NCBI GenBank assembly: GCA_037013495.1
Contig: CM072805.1
Span: 17,952,601-18,016,600, forward strand
Direction: 5' to 3'
Length of the DNA stretch: 64,000 bases
Source of the DNA: Hippophae tibetana
Taxonomy: Eukaryota > Streptophyta > Magnoliopsida > Rosales > Elaeagnaceae
The position numbers were made by a program, and so were the translations under genes. Under the pieces are notes generated by a model that searched no databases, was not told the origin of the DNA, and saw only the letters and a program-made list of their open reading frames with translations. Shown here piece after piece: positions 1 to 11,624 of the stretch (positions are counted from its first letter, which is position 1; every line of letters starts with the position of its first letter).

Positions 1-117
1 AGTATTCAACAAACTATAGTAACAAATCTCCGTGGGAACGATAACTTATCAAATTTATTACTTGTGACCGTGTATGCTTGCACGTTTTTTGTGTGTTGTA
101 AAACACACAACAATCTA
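1..117 (+). repeat. 3' tail of a Gypsy-type LTR (fragment)
   Basis: The text around 25-85 (CTCCGTGGGAACGATAACTT, then TTATTACTTGTGACCG and TGCTTGCACG) has the layout seen at the R-U5 end of many plant Gypsy LTRs. The solo LTR at 16631-18030 shows the same layout on its minus strand. The fragment runs off the left edge of the window. It stops where the LTR of element A becomes recognisable, so the boundary at about 117 is approximate. Confidence 0.4.
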
Positions 118-1193
118 TCAAACTATTTAGGGTCGATCAATCAATTTTACTTGATTGATTGAGCGATCTTCTTCGATTGATTGAGCGATCTTGTTCGATT
201 GATCAACCTAATTCTATATCGATCGAGCGATCTTGTTTGATCAATTGACCTAGTTTTAGATCGATCGAGCAGTTAGAATTTCAAGTTTAACCTAATTTTT
301 ACTAGAGTCAATTTATTTTATTACTATATTATCTTTATGCTTTAAGCTCTTTTAAATATTTTCAAGCATAGATTTGTAATTGACCTTTGACCTAGGGTTT
401 CTATTCATTCTTTTAATCATACCATTAGCTCATAATTTTGCTAACCATATAAGGGTATTATTCTCTTCATCTTAATCTCTCTCTTTTAAAAAAAATATAA
501 TATCATAATTCTTTAGGCTTCTTTATTTAGTTGATCTATCAAATATTGGTAGTTGTGCTTGATTGATTAATAAACCTAATTGGTTTATGACATTTCGGTC
601 ATATGTTGTTATAGCTTCTTTTTTTTTGTTTTTGTTCTTAAATTATTGGATCAAATATTTGTGTGTGTCATATCATAATTATTTGGTTTAATTATTAATA
701 TTTAAAGAAGCTATCTTTATTGAACTTATGCTTAAACTAATTGTTCTAGGGTTGCTAGTTGATTTTTATTTATTTGATATATTTATTAAATCATCTAGTT
801 AGGGTCAATCATTATTAAATCTACTATAGGACACATATTTGCACTAGTGTTGTTGTGCTAGCTTTTTATGTTCCAGTGGAATGGGGTCGATTACTTGTGT
901 GACACAAGTTATCTAAACGTTGGTCCAAATCTGAACACCTTTCTTGTAGAGAGTATGAAGGGAAGCAACAACTTGTAAGTAGATCACTTAGGGGTCGGGG
1001 TTTATCTTGGTAGGTAGTATAAGACATGGCCTTATTATTAGACCTTATTTTTCATAGTGATTATTCAGGTGGTTCAATGAACTGGTATTTTTCCTCTTAG
1101 GTCATTGGTGTGACCTAGGTTGTTTCCACCTAAAAATATCATGTGTCATCTTTATATTTTCACATTATTTTATTTACACGTTGCATGCTTGGT
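118..1193 (+). repeat. 5' LTR of element A (truncated at both ends)
   Basis: It aligns throughout with 3950-5150, for example the stretches at 361-480 and 4326-4440, and the shared word TCATCTAGTTAGGG. Its left part (130-290) is a cluster of degenerate repeats built on GATCGATCGA and TTGATTGATTGAGCGATC. The last ~75 bp of the LTR seen at 5160-5235 are missing. Divergence between the two LTRs is high, which points to an old insertion. Confidence 0.75.
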
Positions 1194-1299
1194 TGTCTCC
1201 AACCTATGCACCTTATATTGGAAGGCTTTTATGAGAGTCTTTCTACGGTCTATAGATGCGAGTGCCTAAAACTTTGTACTTTATAGTTGGGAACCACCT

Positions 1300-2440
1300 A
1301 TAGTACCAAAGATAATGTAGTCATTCTTGTTCTTAAAAATAAATTGACCAATCAAGACAAAATTACTAGTAATTGGAATCAAAAGGGTCTTAATGTTATT
1401 TTTAGTGATGTGTTTGTTGATGAGTTTCATCCTATTTCTAATATTGATAATGTTAAGCATGCTTGAGATATTTTGTAGGTTGCTTATGAGGGCACCACAA
1501 AAGTTAAATGAACTAAACTTTGCGTACTTTGTAGTCAATTCAAAAATCTTAGGATTAAAGAAGATGAAACTTTCTCTGAATTTTATATTAGATTATGTAG
1601 TATTACTATCACCTCTGCCAATCTTGGAGAGAAAATTGATGATTTTAGGATATTTTGAAATATTCTTTGCTCATTACTAGATCGCTTCCATATAAAGGTC
1701 ACTATCATTGATGAAAGCATGGATGTGGACACCATCAAAATAGAGGAACTTGTTGACTAACTTTAAACCTTTTAGATATTGCTTTCAAAAACATCCAAAA
1801 AACAAAGGTATCGCTTTTAAAACTTCTATGATTGAAGATAGTGATAACGATGATGAATATTTGGTACTCTTAACCAAGACTGAACAAAATCATCAACAGA
1901 AATAATCTTCAAAACAATATATGTAATGCCTTCTAACCCTACTCTTAATGTTACACTTGTTGCACCTATGATTGAAAAATTTGTTAAGTTTGTGCCTATC
2001 GGTCATCATTATGGTAGAAAAGGTGATATTAGGCCCAAGTATAGATTTTTGATGAATGCTCCTAAATTTAATAATACTTTAGATGCTTCACATAGTAGGA
2101 CTCATAACTATCATACATCTATGAGTACTACATTATATTCAAGGATGAATGGAAAATATAATAACATGTTCAAAAGGTCTACTAGAAAGCATCAAGTTGT
2201 TAGTTCAAAGAGGCATATAAAATTCAACACTTGTAATTCTAGAATTAATTACTATCATCCAATCATGCATATTTCATCTTCATTTTAGAAGAATGGGAAA
2301 TCTAATGGTATGTCTAAGAATATGTCAATGACAATTAAGGTAATTTATTTCCAACCCAAAGATATAAAGAAACCAATAGGTTATAAAATATTACCTCTTT
2401 CTAAACAACTGACCATCATTTATTGTTCACCAATATAATT
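1300..2440 (+). pseudogene. gag remnant of element A
   Basis: A broken reading frame from about 1340 matches the UBN2-type gag of SIRE-like Copia elements, with recognisable stretches such as VAYEGTTKVK, ETFSEFYIRLC and NLGEKIDDFR. Several in-frame stops interrupt it (for example near 1465 and 1478). A later piece (1926-2288) aligns with the gag C-terminus of element G: both carry RFLMN.P/HKFNNT. The nucleic-acid-binding zinc knuckle is destroyed; where relatives have a CHHCG..GHIRP..C pattern this copy reads HHYGRKGDIRPKYRF, so all cysteines are lost. No start codon can be assigned because the N-terminus is deleted. Confidence 0.7.
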
Positions 2441-2663
2441 TTGTTTGTGCTTAATTGACCCTAAATGGGCATCTTTAGTTTGTTTGCTTGTTTTATTTTG
2501 ATTTTTATTGATATTTTTTAGTTTCAAAAAATAAAAATAAAAAATAAGAAAACAGGGAAGTAGTGAGTAGAAAGGGCTACCTCATAACTAGTGTGAAAGT
2601 TATTATACTAGGTTTTTGGCTCGTGTATATTTTCTTAAAAATAAAAATAAAAATAAAAATAAA

Positions 2664-2714
<51 letters not shown>

Positions 2715-3736
2715 AAGAAAAGAAAAATACAAAATCTTGTGCATGCACAAAAAAAGAGAGCCACAAATGGTAATACAAAAAGAAAATAACTAACAATTCA
2801 CTCACAAAAAATACAAGAGGGGAATACAAAAAACAATTATTTAAGTTCACTCTCTATAAGTGAAATTTTATTATGTGCAAGTATGAATTCTTCTACAATT
2901 TTTTAATGATAGGTAATACTATTTTTTTTAATCTTTCATAACTGATCATAAATAAACAAATTGACCGTCTATTATAGTTCCAACACATATTTTACTTTTG
3001 GTGATTATAGATATATCATCATATGTGTTAGTATGTTTGTATTCCTCATCTACATCTATTTATGCTATCAATGGATAGTCACACTTAAAAAACTTAATTT
3101 CATCTTTTGTGTGTACTGCTATAGTCATATTTAGTTAAGTCTACTACCTTCAATTCAAAAACAAAATTATATATAATATCTTAATTTATTTAGGCGAGTC
3201 ATAAAACTTTGGGAGAGTTTATTCATTTTTATAAAATATATTATTTTTAGCTATCTTTTTTGAATATTTACTCATTTTTTCAACCATTAAATACATTGGT
3301 TGCTTGCTCAACCTGTTTATCATTACTTCATGATTATATTACTTATTTATATGACAAAAAGGGAGAGAAAAATTGAAATTTTAATTAAAAATCTATAAAA
3401 AGGGAGAGCTAATTTATGGGGAGAATTACTTTGAAAATCGTTTTTAGAGATGCTACACATAGGTAGAGTCATGTTTTTAATTTATATCTATTGATTACTC
3501 ACTCTTATAAATATTCTTCGCTTTCCTATTTTTATATACACTAAACTAATGAACTAATGAACAATGAGTCTTTCGAGATAGGTTGTTAGGTTATTTATGT
3601 TGTTTTTAGTGAATATATGAGCTTTTGAGGTTAAAGTGAAGATGGTTTCATCAAATCACGGGATAGTTTTACTATATAAAACTTTTATTTTTGCTATAAG
3701 TGTTATGTATTGAAGGAGAGGTTTTCACATGAATAT
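2441..3736. other. Non-coding internal region of element A
   Basis: No coding frame is visible. The stretch corresponds to 51681-53240 (inverted) in element G, for example the shared word CATGCACAAAA/CATGCATGAAAA near 2741. It contains a simple repeat at 2636-2716 and long AT-rich runs. It ends at the polypurine tract. Confidence 0.6.
2636..2716. repeat. Microsatellite (AAAAAT)n and (AAT)n
   Basis: Four to five AAAAAT units pass into about 20 AAT trinucleotides with two AAAAAT interruptions. It lies in the non-coding part of element A and has no counterpart at the matching place in element G, so it expanded after the two copies separated. Confidence 0.9.
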
Positions 3737-3751
3737 GCCAGATGAGGAGAT
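3737..3751 (+). other. Polypurine tract of element A
   Basis: TGCCAGATGAGGAGATT lies directly before the 3' LTR. The matching site in element G (minus strand of 51665-51680) is TGCCAAAGGGGGGGAT, so A carries a decayed version of the plus-strand primer. Confidence 0.6.
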
Positions 3752-5235
3752 TTTAAGGTTTATAAGTATTAACAATATTCGTGACCAAAATATCTAAATA
3801 TAATTTTAGTTTTTAAGTATGTTTTTCTAGTATATTTTCAAGTCGAAGAAACCAACGAGCTTTAATGAACACATATCAAGTATATTTCTATTCCCTTGCA
3901 TGCTAGAGTTTATATTATACACATAGGAAAAATTTGCATATAGGTCACTCGATCGATCAAGCCATGTCTAGATCAATCGAGTGAGCTTAATTAAAGCTAG
4001 TTTAATTAAATTTTTATATGACTAGATCGATCGAGGTATTAATAGTGTATCGATCGAGCACTAAGTTGATCAAGATTAATGAGTAGATCGATACAATTAT
4101 TTCAAAATGAATTGATTATTTCACTATATCAATCTAACTATTCAGGTTCAATCAATTAAGCTTGACTAGGTCGATGAAGCAACAATGTTCAATCGATCGA
4201 GCTAGTTCTAGATTGATTGAGAGACCATGTTTTCAAGTTTAACCTAATTTTTACATGATCTTATTTGTTTTATTACTATATTATCCTTATGTTTTAAAGC
4301 TCTTTTAAATATTTTCAAGGATAGATTTGTAATAGACCTTTGACTTAGGGTTTTTACTCATACTACTTAATCATACTATTGGCTCACAATTTTGTTAACC
4401 ACACAAGAGTATTATTCTCTTTATCTTAATCTCTCTCTTATTTTTTTAAATATAAGATCATAATTCTTTAGTCTTCTTTATTTAGTAAATCTATTAAACA
4501 TTGGTCGTTGTCTTTGATTGATTAATAAGTCTAATTAATTTATGATATCTTAATCATATGTTATTATAGCTTCTTCTTTGTTTTCATTATTTAATTGTTG
4601 GATCAAACATTTCTGTGTGTCATATCATAATTATTTGATTTGATTAATAATCTTTAAAAAAGCTATCTTTTTTAAACTTGTGCTTAAATGGATTGTTCTA
4701 GGGTTGCTAGTTGATTTTGATTTATATGATATATTTATTAAATCATCTAGTTAGGGTTATTCATTATTGAATCTGCTCTAAAACACACATTTACAATTGT
4801 GTTATTGTGCTAACTTTTCAAGTGTCAATTGAACGGGTTCGATTGCTTGTATTACTCAAGCTATCTGAACGTTATTCTAGATATGAACACCTTTCTTCTA
4901 GAGACTATGAAGGGAAGAAATGGCTTGCAAGTAGATTACTCGAGGGATTTATCTTGGTGGGTAGTATAAGACTTGACCTTATAATTGGACCTTATTTTTC
5001 ATAATGTATAGTTAGATGGTCTAGTAGGCGAGTGGTTTTCCTCTTAGCTCATTGGTGTGACCTAAATTGTTTCTACTTAAATATCTTGTATGTCATCTTT
5101 ATATTTTTGCATTATGTTATTTACACTGATTGCATACTTGGCTATCCATGGAAATTTTAATTTTTTGTAATTTCGCTAATTATCTGTTCAACACCCTCTA
5201 ACCAATTAGATCTATAACAAAAAAAGAAACTTTCA
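3752..5235 (+). repeat. 3' LTR of element A
   Basis: The LTR start (TTTAAGGTTTATAAG) matches the canonical TGTAAG start of the G LTRs with a T for G change. Positions 3950-4230 hold about ten degenerate copies of a GATCGATCGAG-containing unit. The end, near AAACTTTCA at 5235, is placed by alignment with the LTR end of G. Immediately downstream begins the MULE reading frame on the minus strand. Confidence 0.7.
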
Positions 5236-6228
5236 AACCTAGTCGTAGATTATTTCACTTTGGTTCCTTATTAATTATCCATTCATGTGCTTTGTCACTA
5301 TCAATTTTCAATCTCTCTATTTCAATATTGAATGTCTTTAAATTCCATGCATTTGTTACATTTCAAATATTTTTCTTCAAAATCAAACCTACATTCTTCT
5401 TTTTAAAGTTGTTGTACAAATGCCTCACACAAAAATGTTGCATGTAACATTAATGTAGTTAGGCTAATTTAAAATAGAATTATGCTTAAATTGAAAAAGT
5501 ATAAGTAGGTTAAAAGTCAATAATACTTACATGCTCATGCTCTTTTGGTAATTGAAGTTACCTAATATGTCTATCACACGTGCATATTGGGCACCAACCG
5601 TAAATTCTCCATAATTAATTTCAAAAACCAATTCTATGTATCCTTACATTCAACCTCTACCAAAGGATATGTAATAAAAAATATTCCTTGATTTTCATCC
5701 ATTGAAATAACAGACAAGATCTGTCTTGTATGCCTACCCTTCAAATGAAACCCATCAAAACCTATGATTGGCCTACAACCTTGCCTCCACCTATCTGCGC
5801 ATACTTTCCAACATATGTAGATTCATTCAAACTTAACCTTACCATTATGTTGAGGAGTAATTGAAATTTTAATGTTGGTTCTTAGATTAGTTTCTTTCAA
5901 CATCTCTGCATAATCTCATTGCATAAAGTATTGCTTCTTATCCGTAAAAACAATCTTCTGTAATGCCAATTTTCTAGCTCGATGCATATGACAATCTATC
6001 ACTTTAACACCAAAATCATCCCTTATTTGAGTTGTAATCTCCTTGAATGTAATTTTTATATTTCTTCTAAAAAAACTTTCATAATGCTCAACTATGAATT
6101 TACCATTCAAAAACCTAACCTTATCATTACCCATGCATGTGTGTACATCCTCTTCACTTAATACAGTAACTTTGAATGTCCTCAAATCACAATCAATTTT
6201 ATCCTCCATAGCTCTTACATAGATGAGC
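5236..6228 (-). pseudogene. MULE transposase, central part
   Basis: Read on the minus strand this is a MuDR/MULE-type transposase. From 6209 down there is a DNA-binding N-terminal domain (HTCMGNDKVRFLNGKFI, then GVKVIDCHMHRARKLAL), then the DDE domain with IGFDGFHLKGRH at about 5735-5770, where the first catalytic Asp of MULEs lies, and a GIFFITYPLVEVECKDTW stretch. A further block at about 5240-5440 (CVRHLYNNFKKKN) matches the later part of the domain and is separated by a stretch that may be an intron. Stops and frame changes break the gene. It is cut at 5235 by element A and at 6228 by element B. It moves DNA by cut and paste in living relatives; this copy cannot. Confidence 0.8.
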
Positions 6229-6998
6229 TATTGGAACTAGTATATGAAAATAATGTAAGAACAATATTACCGATATACTGAAATGAACTGCTTGGGTTGA
6301 GTCACAGACTAGGTCACTCTCTTTAAGATGTTTCATGGCTCTGCCCCAACTTGTGCAAGCAAACAAAGCCTAGTCGTCCCTAGGATAAAACAGCCTAGAA
6401 TCTTTGTTTTCTGTCTCAAAATTTCACTGCACTAACGAAATCCGGAATGCTGCACCTCTAAAATTTATATTACTTAGAAAATCTAAAAACAATTTTGTAT
6501 CTTCATCTTTTCTTTCTAAGAGCTATTGCTTCTATGATCTGTAAGAAAATTGGTGTGTCTAAATTGAGAGCTGAGGCCCTCTATTTATAGTTTTGAGAAA
6601 AGGTGTGACAATTATGATAGATAATGGTTATGTTTGGGTGGAAAGAGTAACAACCATTTCTAAGTGGAAAGGTAACAACTATTTCTGAGTGGAAAAGTAA
6701 CGACCATTTTTTTAGTAGAAAAGTAATTTTAATAAAAAAAAAATTTCCAAAAAATAAAATCCCACCTCACCTCACCTCACACATACACATGGGCATAGAC
6801 TCGAACTTAGACTCGTTCGGCTCGGCACGACATGGCCGGTTATTCAGACGATCGGACGGATGGTTGCAGTGGCGGTGCACACGAGTGTGTGGAATCATAC
6901 TTGCCTAGGTCCTCTTCTCTTCCACAAAAGTGGGTGCCCATTGGGGCCCAAACCCAATAGCCAATCCTTTGTTTTATTAAAATTCACATTTTCAAAAA
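6229..6998 (-). repeat. 3' LTR of element B
   Basis: It is the longer of the two LTRs (about 770 bp) and contains a TATA box on the minus strand (CTATAAATAG, 6581-6590) and four tandem copies of a roughly 27-bp unit with core GTAACGACCATTTCTGAGTG at 6618-6725. The polypurine tract (minus strand CAAGTGGGGGATT) lies at 6999-7010. Confidence 0.8.
6581..6590 (-). promoter_or_regulatory. LTR promoter TATA box of element B
   Basis: CTATAAATAG on the minus strand, downstream of the tandem U3 repeats in transcription direction. The matching part of the 5' LTR (about 220 bp) is deleted, so the element's own driving promoter is lost. Confidence 0.6.
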
Positions 6999-7439
6999 TC
7001 CCCCACTTGAAGTTTATATAAAAATAGTTTTCATCAAGCAACCGATCAATTAAAAGTATAAGATTGTGCATAAACAAAAGGTGTCTATCAACTTGAACCT
7101 TTGTATAGTGTTGATGCTTTAGAATATACTAGAGTAACTCATAGTTTTGAACTCTATCTCTAACAACATTACACACACAACCTTTCCAAGGTGAAGTTCA
7201 AAAAGCCCGTGCTTTACGACCATGCACATGTATCCCAGTATAATGAATGCTCTAGTAAATTTTGCCCAAATATTTTCATAGGAAGTGGTCACACTTCCAC
7301 ATTCACATAGGTGAGTCTATCAAGAGTACTCCTATAGCTATGTACTCCACTCCACATAGAGTGGGGAATTATAATAGCATGTTTTATCTCATATCACTTC
7401 ATGACTTGTTATTACCCATTGAACTTATTTCTTAGAATC

Positions 7440-7840
7440 TCCAGTCTATAAGTTAGGTTACCATTACGAGTGACTCTTCATTCTAAGGGCATCAGTCCCA
7501 TTCCTTTTGAGATTTTGAAAACCTTCCATCTTGGTAATCCTTTCATCAAAGGATCATCCAAATTTTCATTAGAACGTACATGATCCACTCTTACAGCTTT
7601 TGTAGAGAGAAATTCTCTAACAGTAGTGTGCTTACAATGTATCTGTCGTCTCTTTCTATTGTAATAACTGTTAAGAATCTTTGCAATAACTGTGGGACTA
7701 TCGTAGTGGATCAGGATAGCTGGTATCAGTCTTTCCCATAAGGGGATCTTAGCTAACAGACTTCTTAACTAGTCTGCTTCTTTACTAGCAGTAGCTAGTG
7801 GTATCATTTCATACTCCATCATAGATTGAGTCAATATTTT
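7440..7840 (-). pseudogene. Element B RNase H C-terminal part
   Basis: Downstream (minus strand) of the RT block a broken frame continues with the LATASKEADWL and VRSNENLDDPLMKGL stretches typical of the Copia RNase H C-terminus. A stop directly follows GGVVSWKSKK at about 7841. Position 7000-7440, between here and the polypurine tract, shows no coding signal. Confidence 0.65.
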
Positions 7841-9060
7841 CTATTTCTTAGACTTCCAAGAAACAACTCCACCAACAATGCTAAATATATAGCCGCTAGT
7901 TTCTTTGGAGTCTTCTGATAGAGTGTTCCAATCAGCATCACTATATCCTTCTAAAATAATGGGAAACTTTTTATAATGTAATCCAAGGTTTATAGTTCTC
8001 TTAAGGTATCTCATGACCCTTTCAATAGCATTTGAATGCTCTATATTGGGTCTACTGGTAATCCTATATAGTAGTCCCATAACATAAGCTATGTCTTGTC
8101 TAATGGAAGTAGTTGCATAACGTAAGCTACCAATTATGATCGCATACTCAGTTTGTCTAACACCGTGTCCAGTGTTCTTGAACAACTTTGCACTATGATC
8201 ATAAGGAATACATGCAGATTTGTATTTAACGTAATTATATTTCTTTAAGATCTTCTCAATATAATGAGATTGATCTAGGGAAAGTCCCTTTTCAGACCTA
8301 GTAATTTTTATACCAAGTATTATACTCGCTTCTCCGAGATCTTTCATATCAAAGTTAGCACATAAAAAAGTTTTCACATTATTCACAACATGAATATTTG
8401 ACCCAAAAATAAGCATGTCATCCACATATAAACATATAATAGTGGAAATGTCATTTTCTGATTTATAATAAATGCATTTGTCACTTTCATTTATTTTGAA
8501 TCCATGTGAGATAAATTGATTATCAAATTTTTCATGCCATTACTTAGGTGCTTGTTTTAGACCATAAACGGATTTATCTAGTTTACAAACATTATTTTAT
8601 TGACTTGGGACAACAAAGCCTTCAAGTTTGTCCATATAAATTTCTTCTTCTAAGTCATCATTTAAGAAAGTAGTTTTAACATCCATTTGATGCACTACTA
8701 AATCATGGATAGCAGCAAGAGAGAAAAGTACACGTATGAAAGCTATTCGTCTGACTGGTGAAAAGGTATCAAAGAAATCAACATTTTTCCTTTGCCCATA
8801 CTCTTTAACTACAAGACGAGCTTTATACTTTTCAATAGTACCATCAGGTTTTAATTTCTTCTTTAGTAGCCATTTACATTCTATGATTTTGCAATTAGAA
8901 GGTAAGTCAACTAAATGCCAAGTTCTTTTATACTCAAGAGAGTCCATTTCATCATTTATGGCTTCTTCCTATAAGTTGGCATCTAAAGAATATAAGGCTT
9001 CTTGAAGAGTTTGGGGATCTTCCTCTAAGGCATAAGCATAAAAATCAAACCCAAAATCCT
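7841..9060 (-). pseudogene. Element B reverse transcriptase and RNase H start
   Basis: Two open stretches (8597-8947 and 7841-8425) joined by a short broken piece form a Copia RT. Seen in order are HLVDLPSNCKIIECKW, QMDVKTTFLNDDLEEEIYM, YGLKQAPK, and the catalytic YVDDMLIFGS box near 8415-8430, which is intact. They are followed by the MKDLGEASIILGIKI block and the RNase H GYSDADWN motif. Stops near 8595, 8540 and frame breaks inactivate it. Known role of the family: copies the element's RNA into DNA inside virus-like particles. Confidence 0.85.
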
Positions 9061-9067
9061 TAAGGGT

Positions 9068-10094
9068 TTAAGCTCGTTTAATTCTCCTAATTTTAGTGTT
9101 TAATTCCCCATTTTCTTCACTAGTTCTAGTTATGGGTAAATTATTAGAAGACGAGCCCCCACTATTTTTCAATTTAAAGGGAAACTTATGTTCATAGAAG
9201 TCAGCATCATTTGATTCTACTACACGATCATTTAAGTCATAAAATTTGTAATCTTTACTATTCACAACATATCCTATGAATACACATTCATATGCTCTAC
9301 TAGCAAGTTTATTTATTTTTGGATGAGAGATTCTAACATAGTCTAAACAATCCCAAGTTTTAAAATAAGTTAAGTTAGGTTTCTTGTTTTTCAAAATTTC
9401 ATATGGTCAAATTTTACTAGTAGATTTAGGCACTCTATTTAGCATAAATCAAACAGTTAATAAAATTTCTCCCCACCAATAGGAAGCATCACCAGAGTTT
9501 AATAAAATTGCAACAACTCATTCAGTAAAATTTCTATTTTTTCTTTCATCTTTGCCATTCATTTCAGGAGAATAAGTTGCAGTTTTTCATGAATGATTCC
9601 ATGAGTTTTATAAAAATCATTGAAAAATATTGGAATCCTATTCGGTGCCTCTATCACTTCGAAACCTTTTTATTTTTTTTGTTAAGTTGATTTTCAATTT
9701 CAGTCATAAATATTTTAAACATATCAAACGCTTCAATTTTTTTTATTAGATATACATAAGTATAAGTTGAACAATCATCAATAAAAGTTATAAAATAATA
9801 TTTTCTATTTCTTGTTAAATTTCCATTAAGTTCACATATGTCAAAGTGTATTAAGTCTAAAGGTTCAGATTCTCTAACTACTGACTTATTTGAAGTTTTG
9901 GTTATTTTAGCTTGACTACAAAAGTCACATTTTTCAAAATCATTCAAAGATAGTTTAGGAATTAGTTCGGTTGTACTCATGTTCTTGATTATGTGTTTAT
10001 TAACATGACAAAGTCTAGCATGACAAATATTAAAAGAACTCAACATATAAGCAAAAGAAGAAGCTTTATTAATTTCAATGTTCAATTTAAACAT
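9068..10094 (-). pseudogene. Element B GAG-pre-integrase and integrase
   Basis: From 10094 down there is the GAG-pre-integrase zinc region (HARLCHVNKHI ... CDFCSQAK), then the start of the integrase core with HFDICELNG (usual HSD changed to HFD) and TFIDDCSTYTYVYL. The frame breaks at about 9650-9400, where the glutamate region is found with stops. A C-terminal part (9394-9068) continues with KTWDCLDYVRI and FIGYVVNSKDYKFYD. Integrase inserts the cDNA in intact relatives. Confidence 0.8.
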
Positions 10095-10109
10095 ACCATC
10101 AGTAGCGTA

Positions 10110-10540
10110 CCATTTTCAAACAAAAATATTATTTTTAGTTATTGTATATAAATCAGCCCCTATAGTTTGAGTAAACCTAACTTTGTTAAGAAGATATCCT
10201 AAAACTAAGTTCTCTCTCATATCTAGAGTATGCAAGACATCCTTCAAGATGACAATCTTTCCAGAGGTAAACTTCAATTCCACCTTACCAGTACCAGGAA
10301 CTTTCTTATCCTCAGAATCATAATAAGACTTGAACATGTCTCGATCATAGCAAACATGGAGATAAGCATTAGTGTCTACCCACCACTCCTCAGATCTGCC
10401 AACAAAATTGATTTCAGATATAATAGCAATAAGTTGATCTTCAGTAACGTTCAACTGTGGGGTAGGACGAGTCCTGATCCAGCAATTCCTAGCCAAGTAG
10501 CTAGGTCCGTTATAACTATAACACATGAATGTGTTATTTC
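10110..10540 (-). pseudogene. Element B zinc knuckle and protease
   Basis: The knuckle reads CYSYNGPSYLARNC, with the second cysteine lost relative to CYNCG.PGHLARNC. The protease follows with WWVDTNAYLHVC; the usual DTGA active-site loop has Asn instead of Gly, so catalysis is unlikely. The tail (FTQTIGADLYTITKNNIFV) leads into the GAG-pre-integrase domain, as expected. Confidence 0.75.
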
Positions 10541-10752
10541 TTGAGTAGGGTTGAGGTTCATGAGGAGGATAATTTCTATTTCTATTTTGGTCGTTACGAT
10601 TTTGATTATTATTGCGATTTTGAGTTTTTATGTTTCTTTCTTTAGGTTTCAGAATTATAGAGGAGGATTTCTGATTGGAATCCTATTCAGTGCCTCTATC
10701 TACTGACATCATACTTCTTTGTTCCAGCTTCCTCAGTGTCGACCTACTTCTT

Positions 10753-11056
10753 TTAAAGTGCATCCCAGATTTCCTTAGCAGACTTATAAGAATTGTAATA
10801 GTCATACAAGTCATCAGCTAAACCATTAAGAATAATTTTTTTGCATAGAAAATCATTTTCCATCCAGGTGTCTAAATCTTTTGTTGTAGCTTCATTAGGA
10901 GGATTAGGCAGTTTTGGTTTTTCAGCAGTAATAATAGAAGCGACCTTTTTCATTGTTAAGAAAAATAACATTGTTTTGTCTCAATCTTTTAAAGTGTAAT
11001 CCCTTAAAAGAAAATGATTTGTTGAGATCAACAGTTAACATTTCAGTAGACATGAC
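10753..11056 (-). pseudogene. Element B gag, N-terminal part
   Basis: A start codon at about 11053 opens MSTEMLTVDLNKS, followed after a frame change by LFFLTMKKVASIITAEKP and NDFLCKKIILNGLADDLYDY, a clear Copia gag. About 200 bases between here and the zinc knuckle are rich in N/R codons and broken by stops. No methionine-tRNA primer site is found between the 5' LTR end (11079) and this start; it seems deleted. Confidence 0.7.
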
Positions 11057-11078
11057 ATATAGAAATTCATCTTAAAAT

Positions 11079-11619
11079 TGTTGGAACAAGTATATGAAAA
11101 TAATGTAAGAACAATATAATTGATATATTGAAATGAACTGCTTGTGCAAGCAAACACAGTCTTGTCGTCCCCCCGAATAAAATAGTCCAGAATCTTTGTT
11201 TTCTATTTATGTTTGGGTGGAAATAGTAACGGCCATTTCTGAGTGGAAAGATAACGACTATTTCTGAGTGAAAAAGTAACGATCAATTCTGAGTGAAAAA
11301 GTAACGGCCATTTTTTGAATGGAAAAATAATGATCATTTTTCTAAGTGAAAAAATAACGGTCATTTTCTATGTAAAAAAGTAACGATCATTTTTATGTGT
11401 GGAAAATTAATTTTATTTAAAAAAAATTCCAAAAAATAAAACCTCACCTCGTGCCCTCGGCACGGCCGGTCGGGCAGCAACGCGTGCACATATGGAATCA
11501 TATTTGCCTAGGTTCTCTCATGTTCCACAAAAATGAGTGCTCCTTGGGGGCCAAACTTAATAGTGAAGACAAAGGATAAATTGTGATCATTTGTTTTATT
11601 AAAATTTACATTTCCAACT
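11079..11619 (-). repeat. 5' LTR of element B
   Basis: Aligns with 6229-6998 at both ends (minus-strand start GTTGGAAATGTAAATTTT, end CTTGTTCCAACA). It carries seven copies of the 27-bp unit at 11210-11400 and lacks about 220 bp including the TATA box. The repeat number differs from the partner LTR (four copies). Confidence 0.8.
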
Positions 11620-11624
11620 TGAGA

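Larger units (their letters stand above)
118..5235 (+). mobile_element. Element A: SIRE-like Copia relic, non-autonomous
   Basis: Two direct copies of a 1.1-1.5 kb LTR (118-1193 and 3752-5235) flank an internal region with only a decayed gag. No integrase, RT or RNase H is present. The same arrangement (LTR, gag remnant, long non-coding stretch, polypurine tract, LTR) occurs inverted in element G at 50745-55655, so the two belong to one family. The left LTR lacks its start and its end, together with the primer binding site and gag N-terminus. The right end abuts a MULE transposase reading frame, so the element probably inserted into that MULE; the other side of the MULE is not in the window. 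Confidence 0.75.
6229..11619 (-). mobile_element. Element B: Copia retrotransposon inside the MULE
   Basis: LTRs at 6229-6998 (3') and 11079-11619 (5') flank a minus-strand gag-pol relic in Copia order (gag, protease, integrase, RT, RNase H). Flanks show a near-perfect 5-bp target duplication, TGAGC at 6224-6228 and TGAGA at 11620-11624. Removing the element joins the MULE frame directly (a C-P-Y-L-I-Y-V-R-A-M-E-D run across the site), which confirms the boundaries. LTR ends are of the TGTTGG...CCAACA type with point changes. Confidence 0.85.

Noticed and set aside
130..290. Regularly spaced repeats that might look like a CRISPR array
   Set aside because: Units and spacers are degenerate and similar to each other, this is plant DNA, and the block recurs in the LTRs of elements A and G.
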